Origin: Rosa chinensis
Lineage: Eukaryota > Streptophyta > Magnoliopsida > Rosales > Rosaceae
Assembly (NCBI RefSeq): GCF_002994745.2
Contig: NC_037094.1
Span: 23,847,001-23,911,000 of the forward strand
Direction: 5' to 3'
DNA length: 64,000 bases
Below the pieces are notes generated by a model. The model saw only the letters and a list, made by a program, of their open reading frames with translations. It had not been told where the DNA came from and did no database searches. Position 1 is the stretch's first letter. Each line of letters begins with the position of its first letter. This document shows positions 1 to 11,102 of this stretch, one piece after another. Position numbers and translations under genes: made by a program.

Positions 1-289
1 CCAATCGATACGTCCACATGTCTGACTGAATAATTACGAACATGTAGAGGAACATCGTTCATCCATAACATAGCAATTCCTCTCGACTCAACACTCTTTG
101 GTTCACATAAGCAATTATCAAACCCAACCTTGATGCGCAAAGTCTCCATTTGTTTCGCATCACATAGGGTTTCAGCAAGAAACAGAATACATGGTTTTTC
201 TTGTTTAATAAGGTCGACCAGTGCCCTACGTCTGTAAGCACCCACAATTCCCCGACAGTTCCAAGCGAGAATCCTGAAAGCCGCCATGG
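1..289 (-). CDS. LINE (L1-type) ORF2, N-terminal endonuclease part, partial
   Basis: Read on the minus strand, an open frame starts at an ATG at 289 and runs without a stop off the left edge of the window (95 codons seen). The protein begins MAAFRILAWNCRGIVG, the usual opening of the apurinic-type endonuclease (EEP fold) of plant L1 retrotransposon ORF2, where the Asn in the WNCRG motif binds metal. Further motifs that fit are FLAETLCD (the catalytic Glu strand) and GIAMLW. This enzyme nicks the target DNA to prime reverse transcription. Reverse transcriptase, if present, lies beyond the window. The frame is clean as far as it can be followed. The LINE would continue leftwards. Confidence 0.85.
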
Positions 290-475
290 GAGAGCACGGC
301 CGCCGTCAAGCGCCGTTTTCCAACTTGCTCAGAACGCACGGCACTCTGCTAGGGTTTTTTTTTTTACTTTTTTTTCGACATTGGTATCTCGAAGGCTTTT
401 TTAAGCATTTAACAAGAATTGACTTTGTTATAACTCTTATTCACATTTTTCTATTATTTAATATTCTTATATTCA
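290..475 (-). other. LINE 5' leader and T-rich spacer
   Basis: On the minus strand the LINE ATG is preceded by about 60 bp of GC-rich leader, containing AAACCCTAGCAG, and then by two A tracts (T tracts on the plus strand, 354-372). This looks like LINE 5' untranslated sequence or its junction. No ORF1 (gag-like, zinc knuckle) is visible upstream, so either the copy is rearranged or ORF1 is missing. The rest up to 475 is AT-rich with no gene seen. Confidence 0.4.
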
Positions 476-758
476 ATGGGTTTTTATCTTCAAAATAAAA
501 ACAGGCAGCATTCCTGGTTTGTTTTCTTTTGCAAAAACTTTCGCCCAAAATTTCCTTCATGGTTCAAATCATGGTGGCAGTACTTCGGTGCAACCGAAAT
601 TATTTTGCCTCCACCAATGAAAAGCTTATTCAAATTCTTTCAAGAAAATTGTGAACTTTCTATCATCAAACCCTTTGATGCAATTTTTACTTTTTATGCC
701 TTTCAAAATATTGCATGGATCATCTCGTGGGATATAATTGTATCTCCACCAAATCAAG
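476..758 (+). pseudogene. gag-like protein fragment of a plant retroelement, copy 1
   Basis: The plus-strand frame encodes a segment with FPSWFKSWWQYFGATEIILP followed by a Phe/Trp-rich helix region containing FYAFQNIAWIISWD. I recognise this pattern from plant polyproteins in which a capsid-like domain precedes a zinc knuckle, as found in LTR elements and pararetrovirus-like repeats; the exact family is not proven. The match to copy 2 ends at 758, after which the frame runs into unrelated sequence and stops at 775. It is a fragment: no zinc knuckle, protease or reverse transcriptase follows. Its last 108 bp are repeated in inverted orientation at 1652-1759. Confidence is moderate for element origin, low for exact class. 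Confidence 0.45.
651..758 (+). repeat. Left arm of 108-bp inverted repeat
   Basis: This stretch is the reverse complement of 1652-1759 with a single mismatch that I can see (TGGGAT here against TCGGAT in the other arm). It lies inside the gag-like coding segment, so the arms are two copies of the same gene piece in head-to-head orientation with an 893-bp spacer. Confidence 0.85.
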
Positions 759-1349
759 TTTTTCTGAGAATTTGATAAGGTTCAGTATCATAAATTTCTG
801 GATCAATAACCAGAATGGTTTTGGTTTCAGGTTTGATAAAATACGGGCTCTTAAAAGGTTTTTGTAGGTTTGAAGAGATTCGTCAAGATAAGATCTTGCC
901 AACTTTTGTCGTGATTTGTGTCAGGCTTTGAAGACTTTTGTCGTGATTCTGCCAATCTTGACAGACTTTGAAGACTTTGGTGTATCAACTTTTGACGTGT
1001 TTCTTGCCATGCATGAATTTAGTCATGCTGGAGAGTAAAGTCACCATCATTGAAAATCTTGGTCATGTCACCATCATTTGCTTTTGAAAAGAAAGTCTTG
1101 CTTGAAATCTTTGCTTTTGCTTTTGAGTGTTCCTAGCATGGAACGTGTCATCAAAGGGTGAATTTTGAGGGAGGTGGCACTATTCACATATGTCCCAATT
1201 ATCAGGATTAGGACACCTGTAAACATTGGGTCTTGTCCGTTTGCAGATCTGATTTGGGTTTTGTCTGATTTGAGATCTTTTGAGAGACAGCTGTGCGATT
1301 AAAACTAGCCGAAGATAAAAGCATCTGGATCATGATTTGCGAAATGAGA
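759..1349. other. Spacer between inverted gag-like copies
   Basis: No convincing gene. The stretch holds degenerate short repeats of a GACTTTTGTCGTGATT-like motif (about 900-1000). Minus-strand frames continue the gag-like copy 2 in broken form. It is probably decayed element sequence. Confidence 0.35.
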
Positions 1350-1787
1350 TTAAACCTCATCCGTGATGTCATTGTCATCATCTCCATTGTCACTTTGTGA
1401 TATTTGAGATAATACTTCTTTGAGCTTTAGGGCATACTCGTGAGGGGAAGAGATGCCTGCTAGCTGACTTTGAATCTTGGATTTTTGTAACAAGAATTGG
1501 CTTTGCTCTTGACTTTGGACTATTGATCCTTGCTTCCAATATTGAGGATGGGTTTTGAACCATTAGAGGAGGGACTCTTCAGAGAACTTGTCAACTGTGA
1601 AGTCATCCCACCACTTCTGTTTGAATCTTCTGACCAGTGTCATTGAATTGTCTTGATTTGGTGGAGATACAATTATATCCGACGAGATGATCCATGCAAT
1701 ATTTTGAAAGGCATAAAAAGTAAAAATTGCATCAAAGGGTTTGATGATAGAAAGTTCACTTTCAGTATTGCTTGCCATACTCATCAA
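1350..1787 (-). pseudogene. gag-like protein fragment of a plant retroelement, copy 2
   Basis: On the minus strand from an ATG at 1787 the frame reads through the same FYAFQNIAWIIS segment as copy 1, then continues with FKQKWWDDF, an in-frame stop near 1563, and in the same frame WFKTHPQYWKQ, a Gln/Ser-rich stretch (QSQEQSQF), and an acidic tail before a stop at 1350-1352. The WWDKF-type and FKTHP-type motifs are typical of the capsid-like part of the plant polyproteins named for copy 1. This copy therefore shows more of the C-terminal half of the domain, while copy 1 shows more of the N-terminal half. It is broken by at least one stop and has no downstream pol. Confidence 0.45.
1652..1759 (-). 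repeat. Right arm of 108-bp inverted repeat
   Basis: Reverse complement of 651-758 with one visible mismatch. See the left arm. The near identity of the two arms against the decay of the flanking frames suggests either a recent duplication-inversion or selection or gene conversion on the arms. Confidence 0.85.
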
Positions 1788-3164
1788 AGAGATTTAAATG
1801 ATATAAGAAGGGAGAAGTGGAGAGCATAATGAAATATCTGCTGACAATGAGCTATCCACATATTGAAAGCAACGTCAATCTCTTATGGTGCCTAACACTT
1901 CACTTTTGCAATTGAAGTAAAAAATTGGACATTCTGTAATCTGTACAGCGTGAGAAAGCTAATACCAACTACAAAGTAGATTGAAGCGAGAATACAATGT
2001 GCTGATGATAATGACGTTCCTGCATCCAGACAAAATGAAGCATCCTGATGATTCTAGATTCCAGAACCGGACAAATAGTACTCAAAAGGGATTGAATTTG
2101 GGATTACGTTTTTGCCCTGAATGGTTCAACATATAAGAAACATCTGCAGGAGCATTCCAATTCGAGAAGCCTTTGTGAACGTCAGCACCCACTTTCAGCC
2201 GACAACATCCTTATTCGTCAAAATCGACATCAGGCTTGGTGAGATTTCGCTTATTTAATGTCATCTTTGTTGATAAACTAATGGGTTCCGAGAGTCCCAG
2301 TCCTGATCTCTCTGTTTGTTTTGAAACGTACAGCTCCGAAAGTTGGAACTGCCTACTAATCATCTGAGATAACAAGGTTGCAGTGAAAAACAAATTTTAT
2401 CCCTGTTTTTTTTTTTTGTCAATATTCTTCTATTCTAATTTTGATTCTGTTAGATGATATTAGTTTTTACATTTTACAGACTTTGTTCACTCTACAGATT
2501 CGGATCTGAACAACTTGGTGCATTGTACACAGGGTATGACCTTTATATCCACAGACTTTGTTCACTGCAGATAATTTACTTTGTTGAACACTCTTCTGTT
2601 CTGACTCAATCAAAATACTTTAAGAAGTGTAAGAGTAATATATATGGTTTAAGAAGGTTATGAAACAAGGAAGAGGGCTAAGACTGCTCTTTTTGGTTGA
2701 TCTCTTCTTTTCTGATGTTCTAGTACTACTTTTGCCTTTGTTTTTTCACTTTCTTTTTTCAAGCAGTAAAATGGAACTGAAAAGCTAAAAGTTATACATA
2801 TCAGGATTCATTGCATACAATTAATTGCATAGAACTAAATTGGAGTTTTTTTTTTTTTTTCCAACTTGAATCAACTTTCAGTCTTGATGTAGACTTTACC
2901 TCTGATTCCTGAATTCAACTTCACCTCTGAACTACGTACATGGACATATTATACACTCTTTCTGACATTTGGATACACTTTGAACTGTTTTATGTTCTGT
3001 GCCTTCAAATTAGCAATACTTTTTTCTTTTTTTTTCCAATGACAGCAAGACTCTTTTGTACTTGAACCTTAAATGCAAACTCATTCAAATCCACTTACAA
3101 TTATTTTATTTCAATGGGATCCTTATTTATGCACTTCTGCAGGTCCACTGTAGACAGTTGAATC
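1788..3164. other. AT-rich intergenic stretch upstream of the RPA1-like gene
   Basis: No gene seen. A short direct repeat of ACAGACTTTGTTCACT occurs at about 2477 and 2551. Several T tracts occur (2407-2418, 2847-2860). A possible splice acceptor (TCTGCAG) at about 3136-3142 lies just before the start codon of the RPA1-like gene, so part of this region may be its 5' untranslated exon and intron. Confidence 0.4.
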
Positions 3165-5780
3165 ATGGAAGTAAGTTCCTTTCAAAAATATCAATCTATG
3201 AACAATGTCAACAATATTGAAACGAAGTGCCTTCACGACTTATACCTTCTCTTCTAATACAGTTTCCCTCATTTTCAGCTTGAACAAAACATAGAGCATG
3301 CATTGCTTCGTCACATAAGACCGTATCAGATTACTTTCAAAATCAGAGTTCGTGCATCCAGACTATGGAGACCGAAAAAGTATTACAATGACATATACGG
3401 TGGCCTCCATTATCTGTTAATCGACGAAGAGGCAAGGTTTTTACAATTTTCTTTATACAATTACCATAATTGACATAACTTTCTTCATTTCTAAGTCTGT
3501 GCAGGGACATGCTATTCATGGTTTAATTGAGGAATATGCTTATCCTTACATGTCCAACAAAATGGAAGAAGGACAGGTGTATGACATTACCAATTTCTAT
3601 AACCGCAAACCTATATCAAAATATAAAGTTGCTGATCACGTGGTAGAACTGTGTTTCAATGAGTCAACAAAGTTTGAGCCTGTAATGGATGCATTCCCTC
3701 CAATCCCAGAACATTCATTTAACTTCCTTCATTTTGACAACTTGGAGGACCAGATGAGGACTCAGACATTACTTAAGGGTATGTTTATCAGTTCTAAATA
3801 AACAACTTCTAAATTTATACATCATATTAAAAGTCAAATCATGCTAACAATTTTTATTTTTATATTTTATGCAAGATGTTTACGGTTGTATCAAATCACT
3901 CAGACCAGAACATCAAGTTACTGTCAAAGACACTGAAAAATTGGAATCAAAATGTGAAATCTTTGTAGAAAATTTGAGGTACGTTATTTCCAGATTACTT
4001 GATCCATTACATATATTTAATGCTTTGACAAGAAATTGAAAACCACCTTTTGAAAAATGCAGGAGGGAGGATATCAGAATTACCTTCTGGGGTGACATAG
4101 CTAGAAAGTTTGATATGGAAAGAGTTAAACAGTTATCGCCACCAGTGCTCGCTGTATTCACGGGTTTAAGGTTGACCAAATTCCAAGGTAAACATTAATT
4201 AAAAACAATGATGCTGATTATTTTTACATCTAACAACTACATATAGTTATTTTTATAACTTACAGAACGGGTAACAGCAGCAACAACAGGCCATACATGC
4301 ATCATCATCAATCCAGATATTCCAATAGCAAATGAATACAAAGCTGAGTGAGTCATTTTTATTGCAACATTGCTGTATCAGTCAAATCATTCATCTAAAG
4401 TCAAAATTCCGGCAGTGCCATTTCAAAATATTAATCCCAGAGTGTAAACAAATTCCAAGTTCTCGAAAGCAGGCGACAAAGTGAAAGTACTTCCTGTACC
4501 TTTCAAACGGCCAACAGCAGAAGAGATGAAAGACAAAACAACAAAGTGGGTCTTTGAATTAAACACATTGGATCCAGATATATACATGGTAGGGCCCTAC
4601 ATGGTATGACAAATAATTTTCATTTCTACGTTCCTCTAATTACATATTTGAGTAAAAATATCTTACGTAAGTGTTTGCACTTTACATTACAGAATAAAAC
4701 AGTGTGTTGCACTGCTTCGATCCTCCAGTTTCCAGTCCATAATGGTTGGTGGTATAGAGGCTGTTCAAAGTGTTTTAAACAACTGAAGCAAAGAGAGGAC
4801 AGCGGTGAATTAATTTGTCCTAAACATGATGTGCAAATAGCTGTGCCATGGTAAATCAACTAGCGACCTTATTTGCAAACATTAATTGTGCAACTAATAA
4901 GAACATTACAACTTTAATGAAAACCAACTTCATTTAAAGGAAGTCCATGTCATAATTAGTTGAAATTAATTGAAATTTACATTCAATGCAACACATTTCT
5001 TTTTGCCTGCAGTTACAAAGTTTATGTCACCATTCGAGATGATAATAATCAAGCAACGCTCATTCTGATGGGGAGACAGGCAGAGCAGTTGTTTGGCATC
5101 AATTGTCAAGATCTGGTGAACAAAAGATTGTATCCAACAGAGCAGGCACTACCAGAAGAGATTAAGAAGACAACTGATGAAACCTATCTCTTTGAAATCA
5201 CAGTCAATCAATATAGCGAGCTGATGGTCAGAAACATTTTCCCAAGTAAGAAATCCTTTGCATCAATGGTGGAACAAACCCCAACCACTGTAACACTGGA
5301 GCGGCTTCCAACTGAAAGAAAAAGAAACATTGAAGCAAGTGGAAAAGCTTTGTGCATCGTAGAGCCTGAGAAAAAAGCCAAGAAGTAAGCATTAGTCAAT
5401 CTCAATTTCACTGTTTTACATGTGATAATAACTTTTGCATGCAGTTTTATAAATCTGCTATAAATTCGTGATTTAATTCTTTAACATTTTTTATTATGAA
5501 AACCTTATAATCTGTTCAAAGTAGTCAACATGCCACACCTTATAATTAATTCCTCACAACTAAATACTTAACTAATTTACTCTACATAGATAAAATGACT
5601 TTGATAAAGTGATTGCATTAATCTGCCTTCTGCAGTAGTGCCTGTATTTTCTTATACTGTTTGATCTATTTTCTATTCCTACAAATAATAACGACGTGTT
5701 CTTTGATTTAAAGTGAGAAGGAGACCAAGCATGGAGCAATGATATCGGCATCATCAGTGTCATCATCAGCAAGCAAATAA
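3165..5780 (+). CDS. RPA1-like single-stranded DNA-binding protein (replication protein A 70-kDa subunit family), ten exons, frame disturbed in exon 7
   Basis: Inferred exons: 3165-3170, 3279-3431, 3505-3778, 3876-3978, 4063-4187, 4266-4347, about 4439-4588, 4693-4850, 5013-5384, 5714-5780; splice phases agree at every junction except around exon 7. The first OB-fold (DBD-A-like) includes YLLIDEEGHAIHG; the second (DBD-B-like) includes ITFWGD and PPVLAVFTGLRLTKFQ; the third (DBD-C-like) includes HNGWWYRGCSKC and ICPKH, a CX2C...CX2H zinc ribbon, then YKVYVTIRDD. The family binds single-stranded DNA in replication and repair. Intron 2 uses a GC donor (GAG/GCAAGG). Exon 7 has a TAA near its start in the expected frame and a one-base shift near 4470 is needed to read on into PVPFKRPTAEEM, so this copy may be a recent pseudogene. 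The last exon (Ser-rich tail) is inferred from the donor at 5385. Plant Helitrons often carry RPA1-like genes, and a Helitron end lies downstream. Confidence 0.8.
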
Positions 5781-6934
5781 CAACTTCAGAAAGAAAAGGC
5801 AGACTTAATCTAAATTGCTCCTCTGTACAGCTGTAACTTATTTGATCTAATTATACCTGCGCTGACTCCATTTTGTGTACAGCTATAGTCAGTGAAACAA
5901 CTGTATCTTTTGGGAACTGGAGGTATTAATTTTTTGGTCAAACTCCTGTCTTAACTTTTTGATAATTAGCTCCAGTTGTTTCAGCAGTGATAACAGATCT
6001 AATGATCTTTGAACAATGGAAGCGGTTAATTTTCTGGACAACCAGTGCCATCTACTCTGGCTGGGTTGTACTAGCTTCCTTTGAATCAAAGACTCTATTA
6101 GTACTGTATTTGACTTAACTATATGTAGTAATTTGTGAGTAATGTTTAAATTCCATTTCTTCATAAACTGTTATCTTTACAATACAGTTCTTTATTACAT
6201 ATCATATCACATTAAACACCTGGTGTATGTTTTGCCATTTAGTCTAAATATCATGTCATATTTTGTGGTTTGCATAATCAAGCTTTTTCTTACAATTCAT
6301 TTCACTTAAAGTTTTCGCACATAGAAGGACTACATTTAATCTTTGTTTCGATTTGTTTTTAGACCATTTATTGAACTCATAATTTTATTATGTTTACAAC
6401 TCACAATCAATCATTACAAGATTTGGAACCACTACTTCAATCTTGGTATGCTTTTTAGATATCATTATTCCATATTCTATCTCTTTGTTCTTTGTTCTGT
6501 TCGTTGTATGGTCTATTATTCTGAAATCTGAAGTATGATTAGTAAATCTCTTTATTGTTCACTGTATCTGTTGCTTTTCCAGATTATTGTTCTCATCAAT
6601 AGTGTTGTCTCCTACAATTGAGGACTGGTCCATCCAAGCCTGCCGGTTAATTTTGGGTTCGATTATGAGGCAATCCTACCAAAATTTTGCTGCCTAACTT
6701 ACTTGGATGGAACAGTTTTATACAGTAACAAATAGACCTATATATGATAACAATATAATCAAACCCACAAAATATAACTTTCGTCTGAGAGAAATCCATC
6801 AAACAGTACACTGCTTTCCATGTTCTGGTGAGTTTCCGAGATTGAGTTGCATAACCTAAACAACTTCCACAAGTTCATGTCTACGATTATACATCAGTAA
6901 TTCCCACAAGAAACTAAAAGAATCAAGTCATACT
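5781..6934. other. Gene-free stretch between RPA1-like gene and Helitron end
   Basis: AT-rich sequence with no convincing coding frame on either strand. If the RPA1-like gene is Helitron cargo, this is its 3' flank within the element. No Rep/helicase gene is present here. Confidence 0.4.
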
Positions 6935-6965
6935 CCCGCAGCAACACGCGGGCAACTATTGCTAG
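6935..6965 (+). mobile_element. Helitron 3' terminus
   Basis: A short GC-rich hairpin (CCCGC at 6935-6939 paired with GCGGG at 6948-6952) is followed about ten bases later by CTAG at 6962-6965 and then T. Helitrons end in a hairpin plus CTRR and insert between A and T, so this fits on all counts. The 5' end (expected to begin TC) was not located; it could be anywhere upstream of the RPA1-like gene. I saw no Rep/helicase protein, so the element would be non-autonomous. Confidence 0.65.
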
Positions 6966-7061
6966 TTATAATTATATATATCTTCAGCGTCTGTACCACG
7001 TCCAAAAAAGAAGAAGAAGAAGAAAACCGTTACAATAATCGAAGTTCCAACTCATTAACCC
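6966..7061. other. Flank between Helitron end and Ty3 element
   Basis: Short host sequence with an AAG-rich run near 7007-7024. It ends with AACCC (7057-7061), the left copy of the 5-bp target duplication of the Ty3 element. Confidence 0.6.
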
Positions 7062-7712
7062 TGTTTGAGCCCAAAAGTATTTTTGGCGAGACCCCTTAGA
7101 GGATTTAGCATAGCGGGCTGATACCTGCGGCCCAAAAATAAGCTTACTTGGGTTTGAGTTATAGTTTCACCCATTCTATGATCCATAAGGAAAATGAGTC
7201 CTCATTGGAGTCAGGTAGCAGAGATCGAATAGGAAACTTCAATCAATAATCCTTCTATGACAAGGAACAGTCGAAACCCTAGGTATAAATACCAGGTTTC
7301 AAGGACGAATTAACAACTCTTCAATCAACTAATTATACAGATTATCAAAGCCTCTCCGGAGCAAACCTACTCGCAACCTAGTTGCAACCCAGCGAAGCTA
7401 AAGATACGCTTTAGCAAACCCATGCTTTCTCCAAACTTCCCAGTGATTGCTCTGCTCAACCTACAACGTTGAGTATCTATTCGGTGACGCGAAGAGATCA
7501 CAACCAAAGCCCTTACCCGTAAGGCAAGAAGTCATTTTCCGGAAGGCAAAGAAAAGAACCTTGTGACGAGGTTGGTACTCTCCTTGTCCACATCGTTTGA
7601 TCAAGAAGTCAGGTCAAGGGATTCTCCAACGACTGAACCCCACGGTGCTGGCACGCCTGCGCACACGCTCAAAAGAGACGGTTTGCACCCATACTGGTTT
7701 TGGAGCCAAACA
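7062..7712 (+). repeat. 5' LTR of Ty3 element
   Basis: Begins TGTTTGAGCCC and ends CCAAACA. It matches 20308-20991 over its whole length apart from scattered substitutions and one extra block of about 33 bp in the 3' copy. A TATA box (TATAAATA, 7284-7291) lies about a third of the way in and would mark the U3/R start of transcription. Confidence 0.92.
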
Positions 7713-7715
7713 TTT

Positions 7716-7733
7716 TGGCATGCCCAGTGGGAC
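7716..7733 (+). other. Probable primer binding site
   Basis: Three bases after the 5' LTR comes TGGCATGCCCAGTGGGAC. Its position and TGG start are right for a primer binding site complementary to a tRNA 3' end; I cannot say which tRNA without a tRNA set. Confidence 0.45.
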
Positions 7734-7916
7734 CTATAACGTTTCTTTGTGATCATAACCATTGGGAAATCAAGCTCAAACCCTTACCAAAAGGTTTACG
7801 TTAACTGCCCAAACCACAGGACCTCCAGTTACAGGTCGCACTCTCGTGCCGACTATCGTGGTCTTTCCGACGAATAGGTAACACAAAAGTTCTCACTTAG
7901 CCCACCATCACCAGAC

Positions 7917-10100
7917 ATGTCAACAAAACAGGGTGGAACTCCACAGCCCGCTACTGAGGGCAACAAAAATCCTCATGTCCAGCCTAACGAGGCTGGCGAC
8001 ACGGCCAACACTACCCAAGTGGCCGTGAGTAAGGGGACAACTGATTCCACTGTGCCCATTATCGCCCCAGCGAATGCGAGCATTGAGGAGCGGCTTGCTA
8101 TCTTTCAACAGAATAATGCTGCATATAATGAAAGGATGGAGATAGCCCTCGCGGAAGAGTGCCGAAGGCTTTATGAGGTTTCGATCTCACTCCAAATTCT
8201 TGAAGTGAGTTCGCGACAAACGTAGGGACATTGGCAAGATAAGTACAAGAAAAGCAAAGAAAACCATAAGGAGCTTGTGGATATGATGACCGGTAAGGTC
8301 GCTCAGAGCAAGCGCATCTCTGCTGACATCGCGAACCAAGCCAAGCATACTGCGTCAGAATTGGCAGTGATTCGCAACGAGGGATCCAATCTTGCGACCC
8401 AAGTCGCCATGCAGAGAGCTGAGTTGGACCAAGCTAAATAAGTTCTGAATAAAGCTTTAGGGGATCCTAATGCTATTCTTAGCACACTTGGACAACCTTC
8501 AGGTACTGGTAAGTACATACCTCTTAATGCTTGAGAGAAGACTAGTGGCAACACCGTTACACCATCGGCAACCGCCTCTGCCTCAGCAACAAAAAGCAAG
8601 GACAAAGCTCTGGTGATTGGTGGTAATAAGGCTACTCCAACTCCCTCGCAAAAGAGTAGGACTCTGAAAACCGGTGAAGGCACTCCTGCTGAACCTGTTG
8701 CGTTTACTCAATACGACAATGACGGGGCGGAGAATGTCTATGAAGAGCTTCCAGGGAATTATTATGGTATTGACCAGGCTGGCACTCCGATCAAGATAAC
8801 GGCTTTGGTCAAAGATGTGACCACACCAGCTATGACACTGCAGCCATCCACTATTCCCTGAACAATTCGCCTTCGGGAAGGTACAGTAGATACTGGCCAG
8901 GCTATACCTCTGCAGAATGCTCGCCAGAAAGTGGCGACACCTCCTTCTCCTGGTCCGGGCTACATGAGATGCGAAGAGGTTGAGGAGATGATCAGGCTAG
9001 TGAACCCTAGGGCCCACCTAGATGGGGTTTATGAGATACGTTTCCCACCTCATATAATGCTCGCGCCTTTTCCCAGAGGCTACAAAAATATCATATTCTC
9101 TACTTTTTCAGGAGAAGATACTGAGGACGCGGCAACCCATCTGGCCAGTTTTAAAGTGCAGTGCGGCCAATACCAGAATGATGACATCCTCAAGAGCAGG
9201 ATCTTTGGCACTTCTATATCTGGCGCAGCTTTTAGATGGTTTTCTAAACTGGGGCCAAGGTCAGTGGTGGATTGGCCAGCAATGGAAAAGTTTTTTCGAG
9301 AGACTTTTGGAGCTATTGAGCCTGAGGTTGACTTGGCCTCTCTCACCCAGATGGCCCAACAGCCCACCGAGTCTGCTGTTGCTTATCTTCAACGCTTCTA
9401 GATCTAGAAGGCTAAATTAAGCATGATATTGCCTGAGAGAGAGTTGGTTAAATTGGCAATCAAAGGATTGGAGCCACACTAGCGAAAGAAGCAACATGGC
9501 AGCATTATCCAGTCAATGGGAGAGCTTATCACAGAGGTAGGAAGCTTTGAGCATCTCCTCAGAGAGACTGATGCTAGAAAAAATGTGTCCAAGGAGACAT
9601 ATGTACCAGGAAAACATCGTAAAGTGGCCGCGTTGCACTTCCAGCCGACTTCCTATGATCCTTACTATCATCATCAAGGGGAAGAAGTTTTCCGAGAAGA
9701 AGATGATGAAGAAGAGAATGATGTCTCTGCGTTTGAGCTAACAGGGAGGAAGATCTCAGCCCTCAAGCAATTGAAGATATCTAAGGAACCTGTCAAACTC
9801 AAGTCTGTAGCCTTCACCAAACCTGAGTTCGCAACATATACATATGATGCTAATAAGGCACATGAAATTTTAGATGAAATGATCGCCGCGAAGATGGTGA
9901 AGATAGACTTCAGACCTTTCCCTCGACCAGATCAGCTGAAAGGAAAGAAGTACTGCAAATTCCACAACTTGTGGAACCATAACACGGCTGACTATGTGAA
10001 ACTAAAGGAAAGGACCAAATTCAAGTATGGCTCAATAATGGTAGTTTGCAGGTGGAAGCTCTGACGGCTGCAATAGCACTAGTAGACCTGAACCCTTTCC
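7917..10100 (+). pseudogene. Ty3 gag region (broken)
   Basis: An ATG at 7917 opens a frame (7917, 8931 and 9516 all share one frame) that would encode the gag polyprotein if in-frame stops at about 8223, 8438, 8532, 8859, 9399, 9405 and 9480 were absent. The middle part (8931-9401) is a typical retrotransposon gag domain with FSTFSGEDTEDAATHLASF and FRWFSKLGPRSV. Near 9950 a KYCKFHNLWNHNTADY motif matches the degenerate zinc-finger-like box of Tat gag proteins. The product would form the virus-like particle. The reading frame continues beyond 10064 with shifts. Confidence 0.8.
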
Positions 10101-11102
10101 CGGACACCGAGGTCGATATGGTTAATGTGAACTGGACCAAGAAGAACCAGAGAAAACCAACCTTAGATTTGACTACAAGGGGCCGGGAAGAGAGGACAGA
10201 AGGGGACGAGACCCCTTCAAAGGAGAGAGCTAAGCCAGTCAGCGAGGCCTCACCAGTAGTCCTTTGCTCGGGAATGAAAAAGTCGAGCAAACATTTCGGC
10301 TCCTTCCCGCCAATCAAGTGGCCTCATCGTCGCGAAACTATCAACCGTCGAGCCCAAGAGCAGGAGATAAGATAGGATCACCGTCATCCCCAACGAACTC
10401 CAACTTGTTCAAGAAACTGAAAGCGGCTGTAGCCGAACAGAAACAAGATGGAAAGGCTAGGAATGAGCACAAAGATATCCTGACCTAGCTGTACATTCCA
10501 CCTTCTTCAACGTCCTCCATCAAGGAAGGAAAATGGTATACCAGAGAGAAAGATAAAGCGGTGAAGATTAGCCCTTCCAAGAAAAGGAAGCTATAGCTAA
10601 GATTCAGAGAGGCCGAGCGAACACTAGAGGCTCTAGATCAGGGCTTGATTAAGCCTTCGCAATTGGTCAAATCACCTAAGCAATATCAGAAGGAGATGGA
10701 GACGCTAGCCGCTAAGCCATTGGTGGCCCCTAGCAATTTTCAGAAACAAGCACGCTTGGAGTCAAGGGCTTCTAAGCCTAGTGTTTTCTGCCGGATCACG
10801 AAAGAAAGAACACCTCTGCCAGCCAGGAAGGAAAGCTAGCCTACTAGGCGGCCCTATATTAGGTGCAGGTTGTTTCGCGAGGAGACAAAGACCAAACCCT
10901 CAGTTTTTGGGAGACTGGGGGGCAAGGGCAACACCAGAGAGGCTTTACAATAGAGACCTAAAAAAGTTCAAAGTCTCATAGTCGCACCCTCAAAGGAGAA
11001 CCTAACAGAGGAACAAAGGTCAGATTCACGCAGGTTGCCGCTACACAGGAGCACAAGAAGTGCTAGGTAAAAGGCCTCATAGAAGAGTCGTTAGTAGCTT
11101 CG
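10065..11102 (+). pseudogene. Ty3 gag-to-protease linker (broken)
   Basis: Fragmented plus-strand frames, Lys/Arg/Ser-rich, linking gag to protease, with several stops (for example near 10374, 10486, 10595 and 10980). No further domain recognised. It is the expected low-complexity tail of gag in this lineage. Confidence 0.5.

Noticed and set aside
1788..2400. Coding exons left of the RPA1-like gene
   Set aside because: Minus-strand frames here show no domain, and the plus strand is full of stops.
5889..6164. Minus-strand 91-codon open frame downstream of the RPA1-like gene
   Set aside because: No domain, AT-driven composition and no splice or promoter context; chance frame.
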